DNA of 64,000 nt. Source: Aldehydirespirator sp965221605 (GTDB taxonomy: Bacteria > Actinomycetota > Acidimicrobiia > Acidimicrobiales > Aldehydirespiratoraceae). The DNA is taken from NCBI GenBank assembly GCA_965221605.1, contig CBDCSK010000015.1, positions 496,001 through 560,000 of the forward strand, in the 5' to 3' direction. The notes below the pieces were generated by a model, which saw only the letters and a program-made list of their open reading frames with translations, had not been told where the DNA came from and did not search any database. Positions 60,242 through 64,000 of this stretch are shown piece after piece. Within the stretch, counting starts at the first letter, position 1; the number at the start of each line of letters is the position of its first letter. The translations under genes and the position numbers were made by a program.

Positions 60242-60490
60242 GTGGACATGAACACGGTCTCGCAGATAGTCACAGTCGCGCTGGCCGTGCTCGCCATCAT
60301 CTGGAACCAGCAACGCACGACCGACAAGCTGCGCGACCGCCTGGATGCATCCGACCGTGAGCACCGGGCAGCCGACATCGAGCAACGAGAGGTCTTGGGA
60401 GAGGTGAAGGAGCGGCTGGCCCGGATCGAGGGCTTCCTGGGAATCGCCGCACCGACCCCATCCCATGCTGACCCCGCTTCGGGGGAGTAG
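60242..60490 (+). CDS. Small membrane-anchored coiled-coil protein, unknown function
   Basis: 82 residues from the GTG at 60242 (an ATG two codons on is possible). One N-terminal hydrophobic helix (VSQIVTVALAVLAIIW), then NQQRTTDKLRDRLDA and a charged helix ending EVKERLARIEGFLGI. The next gene encodes a paralogue with the same order: helix, QQR, RLARIEGYLGI. Together they may form a membrane-tethered coiled-coil complex. I do not know a function. They precede the PLD-helicase. Confidence 0.7.
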   Translation: MDMNTVSQIVTVALAVLAIIWNQQRTTDKLRDRLDASDREHRAADIEQREVLGEVKERLARIEGFLGIAAPTPSHADPASGE

Positions 60491-60495
60491 CGCTC

Positions 60496-60717
60496 GTGGA
60501 TGTCGCAGTTCTCTCCGCGTTCGCGGCACCGTTCCTGGCGATGCTAGCCATGCTCTGGCATCAGCAGCGCGCCATTCTCAAGCAGTTGGGCGACATCGGG
60601 GAGCGCCTGGCCCGGATTGAGGGCTATCTGGGCATCGGCATGCCCACCGCGGCAGCCTCGAAGGCACCAGGCGCCGCACTGGCCCGCACGCCCCCGGAAG
60701 ACCCGGAGGCGGACTGA
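60496..60717 (+). CDS. Small membrane-anchored coiled-coil protein, paralogue of the preceding gene
   Basis: 73 residues from the GTG at 60496, five bases after the preceding stop. N-terminal hydrophobic helix (LSAFAAPFLAMLAMLW), HQQRAILKQLGDI, then GERLARIEGYLGIG and a Pro/Ala tail. The tandem arrangement points to duplication and co-expression. Unknown function. Confidence 0.7.
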   Translation: MDVAVLSAFAAPFLAMLAMLWHQQRAILKQLGDIGERLARIEGYLGIGMPTAAASKAPGAALARTPPEDPEAD

Positions 60718-60766
60718 GCCTCGACGCCGAGCGCGGTTGTAGCGCGGGTGTGTCACAACTGCGGGG

Positions 60767-60772
60767 TACGGT
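60767..60772 (+). promoter_or_regulatory. Putative -10 box of a leaderless promoter
   Basis: TACGGT, seven bases before the GTG of the PLD-helicase. Confidence 0.5.
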
Positions 60773-60779
60773 CTGACAT

Positions 60780-63700
60780 GTGAGCGAAGCGGGCGGCGGG
60801 GAACTCTTCATCGTCGATAACAGCGTGTCCGGGTGGACGGGCCTGCAGTACCTGAGCCAGTGGAGTGACTTGGCCCGTTCCTTCGACATCGCCACTGGGT
60901 TCTTCGAGATCGGGGCGCTGCTCGCCCTCGACGGCAAGTGGCAGCAGCTAGAGAAGATCCGACTGCTCATGGGCGACGAGGTGTCGCTGCGCACTCACAG
61001 TGTCTTCAAGAAGGCTCTGAGCGAGCGGGTGGGCCGCCTTGACGGCAGCCTTGAAAGCGAGAAGGGTCCGAACCCGTTCCTGGAGGGTGTCGAGGCCGTG
61101 GTCGAGGCCATTGCCGAGGGCCGGATCGAGTGCCGGGTGTACCGGCGCGACAAGTTCCACGCCAAGGCCTACATCACCCACGCCAAGTTCGATGTCGTCG
61201 GAGCACAAGCGCTGGTGGGTTCGAGCAACTTCACCAAGCCAGGACTGACTCGCAACGTGGAGCTGAACATCCAGGTGCAGAGCGGCCGGGAGGTGGCTCA
61301 GCTCCAGGACTGGTTCGAGACTCACTGGGCTCTAGGGGAGGATGTCACCGAGGACGTTCTGCGGACCATCACCCGCCACACCGCCGACTTCAAGCCGTTC
61401 GACGTGTACGCGCGGGCATTGCACGAGTTCTTCCGGGGCCGGGAGCTCACGGCGGGGGAGTGGGACGAGTCGCAGTCGCGCATGTTCGGCCGGCTCGACC
61501 GTTACCAGCAGGAGGCGTACTGGTCGCTCATGAAGATCGCCCGCCAGCATGGCGGCGCGTTCCTGTGCGACGGCGTGGGTCTGGGCAAGACGTTCGTGGG
61601 GTTGATGCTGATCGAGCGGCTGGTGCTGCACGAGAACAAGCGGGTGGTGCTGTTCGCGCCCAAGGCGGCCCGTGAGGGTGTGTGGGAGCCGCACCTGCGC
61701 CGGTGGCTTCCCCATATCGGTGGTGTCGGCGGCGGTGCGGATTTCTCGAGCCTCAGCGTGTTCAGCCACACCGACCTTGGCCGGGGCAACGAGTTTCCCG
61801 AGCGCTTCCAGCGCATGACCGACCTGGCTGACGCAGTGATCATCGACGAGGCCCACCACTTCCGCAACCGCGGCAGCCGAGGCGACGACAGCGACATCAG
61901 CCGCAGCGGCGACGGGCAGGACCGGCGATCCCGCTACTGGCGCCTCTACGACATGCTCGACGGCTCGACCCGACCCAAGCTGGTGTTCCTGCTCACCGCG
62001 ACCCCGGTCAACAACCGTCTGGCCGACTTCCGCCACATGGCCGAGCTGTTCACCCGCGGCGACGAGGCCTTCTTCGGCCGCAGCCTCGGAGTGAACCACC
62101 TGTCGGGACACTTCAACGTGATGGAGCGAGAGCTGCAGGCCACCCTCGGCGCCGCAGGCGTCGGCAACGGAAGCGCCGGCGCCGCGGCTCCGAGTGCAGC
62201 CATGGCCCTCGCCGAGGGCCTGACGCAGGAGGCCCGCGACGCCCTGGCCGCCGATGTGGTGTTCGGGGCGCTGGTCGTGCAGCGCAGCCGGTCCTACGCC
62301 AAGGCCAGCCAGATCCAGGAGAGGGGCGAGTCGGCCGCGTTTCCCGAGCGCAAGCCGCCCCGCGTGGCCGAGTACTCGATCCGGTCGTCATACCAGGACG
62401 TACTCGACATGTTCGAGAAGGCCTGCCGTCGCCAGAATCCGCTGTTCTCCCTGGTGATCTACTATCCGCTGGCCCACTACATCGGTCCCGAGGACATCGA
62501 TCCCTTCGAGGAGGGACGCCAGCGTCAGGTGGTGGGCTTGATCCGCACCATGTTCCTCAAGCGGTTCGAGAGTTCGGTGTACGCGTTCGAGAAGTCGCTG
62601 GACCGGCTGATGCGCAAGCTGCTGGCCTTCGTCGAGGTCCACAGCGAGCCGGGTGCGGAACGGGAGCGGCTCGACGGCTGGCTGCACCGGCATGCGGAGG
62701 TGGTCGGCTACCGGCCGGAGGTCCAGCTCGGGCTGAACCTCGACGGCGAGGCCGACGACGAAGCCGACGAGGATGTCATCCCGCCCGAGTTGCTGGAGGC
62801 GGTCGAGGAACTGTCCCGTGATGAGTACGACGTGGCCGCCATCGTCGACAAGACCTTCGAGGACCTCGACGAGACAGTCCGCTTCCTGGATGCGAGCAGT
62901 CGCCTAACCCCGGATCAGGACGACAAGGTGCGCAAGCTCGCCCGTCTGCTCCGCACCAAGGACCTCTCGGGCCGCAAGGTGTTGGTGTTCACCGAGTTCG
63001 CGGACACTGCCCGCTACGTGGAGTCGCAGCTCCGGTCCGCCGGGATCGACGGTCTGGCCCGCATCGACAGCGGCTCGAAGCTCGACCGTGCAGAGGTGAT
63101 CCGCCGGTTCTCGCCCTACTACAACGGATCGAGCAGCGCAGAGCTGACCGACGGCGGGCTGGACGAGATCCGGGTGCTGGTGTCCACCGACGTGCTGTCG
63201 GAGGGCCTGAACCTCCAGGACGCCACCCGGCTGATCAACTACGACCTGCACTGGAACCCGGTGCGGCTCATGCAGCGCATCGGCCGCGTGGACCGCCGCA
63301 TGAGCCCCGAGACCGAGGAGCGCCTCCGGGCCGATCACCCTGACGCGGCCACGGATCGGGGCACGGTGCGGTTCTGGAACTTCCTTCCCCCTGATGAGTT
63401 GGAGCGGATCCTGAAGTTGTACGAGCGGGTCACCGGCAAGGTGCTGATGATCTCGAGCACGCTCGGCATCGAGGGCCGCAAGCTGCTGCGTCCCGACGAC
63501 GCCTACGACCCGCTGCGTGAGTTCAACGCCACCTACGAGGGCACCCGTACCGCGGTCGAGGAGATGCACCTGGAGTACCAGGCCTTGCTCAAGCGGCATC
63601 CTGAACTGGCTGAGCACCTCGACGGGCTCCCCGGCTCGGTGTTCTCGGGCCGCCGGAGGCTCAGCAAGGGCGTGCGTGGCGTGTTCTTCTGCTACTCGCT

Positions 63701-63986
63701 CCCCGCGCTCGACGCTGACGGGGGAGCGTTCACTCTCGAGGCCGGGCCCACTCGCTGGTACCTCTACGACGTCGGGGCCGGCGCCATCGTCGAGTCGCCC
63801 GGCGAGATCATCGAGAGCATCCGCTCGAAGCCGAACACCCCCCGCCGCTGCGAGATGGGCCGCACGACCCTCAAGGACCTGCGCGACCAGGTTCTCCGCC
63901 ATGTGCGCGACACATACCTCAAGCGTGTCAACGCCCCCATCGACGCCCCCGAGCCGAAGCTGTGCTGCTGGATGGAACTCAACTGA
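60780..63986 (+). CDS. Helicase-related protein with N-terminal phospholipase-D-like domain
   Basis: 1068 residues. Residues about 30-185 are a PLD-like nuclease domain with H127-x-K129 (KFHAKAYITH) and GSSNFTKPG. A superfamily 2 (Snf2/HepA-like) helicase follows: Walker A GVGLGKT near 264-270, DEAH near 355, LTATPVNN, then helicase C (KVLVFTEFADTARYVESQL, VLVSTDVLSEGLNLQDATRLINYDLHWNPVRLMQRIGRVDR). This domain order is found in DNA-defence loci beside methyltransferase genes. It is complete and ends 14 bp before the window edge; the next genes are not visible. Role inferred as DNA translocation plus cleavage. Confidence 0.88.
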   Translation: MSEAGGGELFIVDNSVSGWTGLQYLSQWSDLARSFDIATGFFEIGALLALDGKWQQLEKIRLLMGDEVSLRTHSVFKKALSERVGRLDGSLESEKGPNPFLEGVEAVVEAIAEGRIECRVYRRDKFHAKAYITHAKFDVVGAQALVGSSNFTKPGLTRNVELNIQVQSGREVAQLQDWFETHWALGEDVTEDVLRTITRHTADFKPFDVYARALHEFFRGRELTAGEWDESQSRMFGRLDRYQQEAYWSLMKIARQHGGAFLCDGVGLGKTFVGLMLIERLVLHENKRVVLFAPKAAREGVWEPHLRRWLPHIGGVGGGADFSSLSVFSHTDLGRGNEFPERFQRMTDLADAVIIDEAHHFRNRGSRGDDSDISRSGDGQDRRSRYWRLYDMLDGSTRPKLVFLLTATPVNNRLADFRHMAELFTRGDEAFFGRSLGVNHLSGHFNVMERELQATLGAAGVGNGSAGAAAPSAAMALAEGLTQEARDALAADVVFGALVVQRSRSYAKASQIQERGESAAFPERKPPRVAEYSIRSSYQDVLDMFEKACRRQNPLFSLVIYYPLAHYIGPEDIDPFEEGRQRQVVGLIRTMFLKRFESSVYAFEKSLDRLMRKLLAFVEVHSEPGAERERLDGWLHRHAEVVGYRPEVQLGLNLDGEADDEADEDVIPPELLEAVEELSRDEYDVAAIVDKTFEDLDETVRFLDASSRLTPDQDDKVRKLARLLRTKDLSGRKVLVFTEFADTARYVESQLRSAGIDGLARIDSGSKLDRAEVIRRFSPYYNGSSSAELTDGGLDEIRVLVSTDVLSEGLNLQDATRLINYDLHWNPVRLMQRIGRVDRRMSPETEERLRADHPDAATDRGTVRFWNFLPPDELERILKLYERVTGKVLMISSTLGIEGRKLLRPDDAYDPLREFNATYEGTRTAVEEMHLEYQALLKRHPELAEHLDGLPGSVFSGRRRLSKGVRGVFFCYSLPALDADGGAFTLEAGPTRWYLYDVGAGAIVESPGEIIESIRSKPNTPRRCEMGRTTLKDLRDQVLRHVRDTYLKRVNAPIDAPEPKLCCWMELN

Positions 63987-64000
63987 CGGCCTGTGGTCTG

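Overview
The window is high-GC DNA that looks like a chromosome segment of an uncultured actinomycete, most likely of the Acidimicrobiia type. The evidence is a WhiB regulator, large secreted proteins that join S-layer-homology domains to LRR or RCC1 repeats, a mycothiol-enzyme-like (MDMPI) protein, many acyl-CoA and Rieske enzymes, and a recurring leaderless promoter pattern: a TANNNT box 6-8 bases before an ATG or GTG. No rRNA, tRNA or CRISPR array was seen.

Layout. 1-3.8 kb is a decayed type I restriction locus: hsdM is cut by an IS1380-family element that runs off the left edge, followed by a DUF4143 ATPase with 23-bp direct repeats at its start. 4-10 kb holds a Pro/Thr-rich lipoprotein, a thiolase, an aldehyde dehydrogenase, a peroxiredoxin with an in-frame TGA at its catalytic position, and a serine hydrolase. 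10.3-15.6 kb encodes the lower protocatechuate/gallate 4,5-cleavage pathway (ligJ-ligK on +, tautomerase-ligI on -). A complete second IS1380 copy sits exactly in the gap between the two convergent halves. 15.8-20 kb has a CoA-transferase, WhiB and an LRR/SLH protein. 20-30 kb has a dehydrogenase, a broken sulfotransferase-like gene, an FAD/GcvT demethylating oxidoreductase, and an aminotransferase-Rieske-MmgE/PrpD-SDR-acyl-CoA synthetase run. 30-39 kb is mostly acyl-CoA metabolism, with an orphan methylmalonyl-CoA mutase small subunit and an AlbA/Schlafen-type ATP-binding protein. 39-52 kb is housekeeping and envelope: acyltransferase, isocitrate and malate dehydrogenases, a heterodimeric ABC exporter, an SLH/RCC1 protein, a DNA glycosylase, a SulP transporter and a desaturase. 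52.4-60.2 kb has a double-ACT protein, a second apparent selenoprotein (UGSC family) coupled to a conserved partner, then MttB-like, Rieske and FAD/GcvT genes that suggest methylated-amine catabolism. 60.2-64 kb has two small membrane/coiled-coil paralogues and a PLD-helicase that looks like the first gene of a defence locus.

The strongest discoveries are two independent genes whose in-frame TGA falls exactly on the redox-active residue: peroxiredoxin codon 44 and UGSC-protein codon 91. Each is followed at 14 or 11 nt by a 7-bp stem with a short loop whose second base is G, matching bacterial SECIS elements. This predicts that the organism makes selenocysteine. The selenocysteine machinery itself is not in the window.
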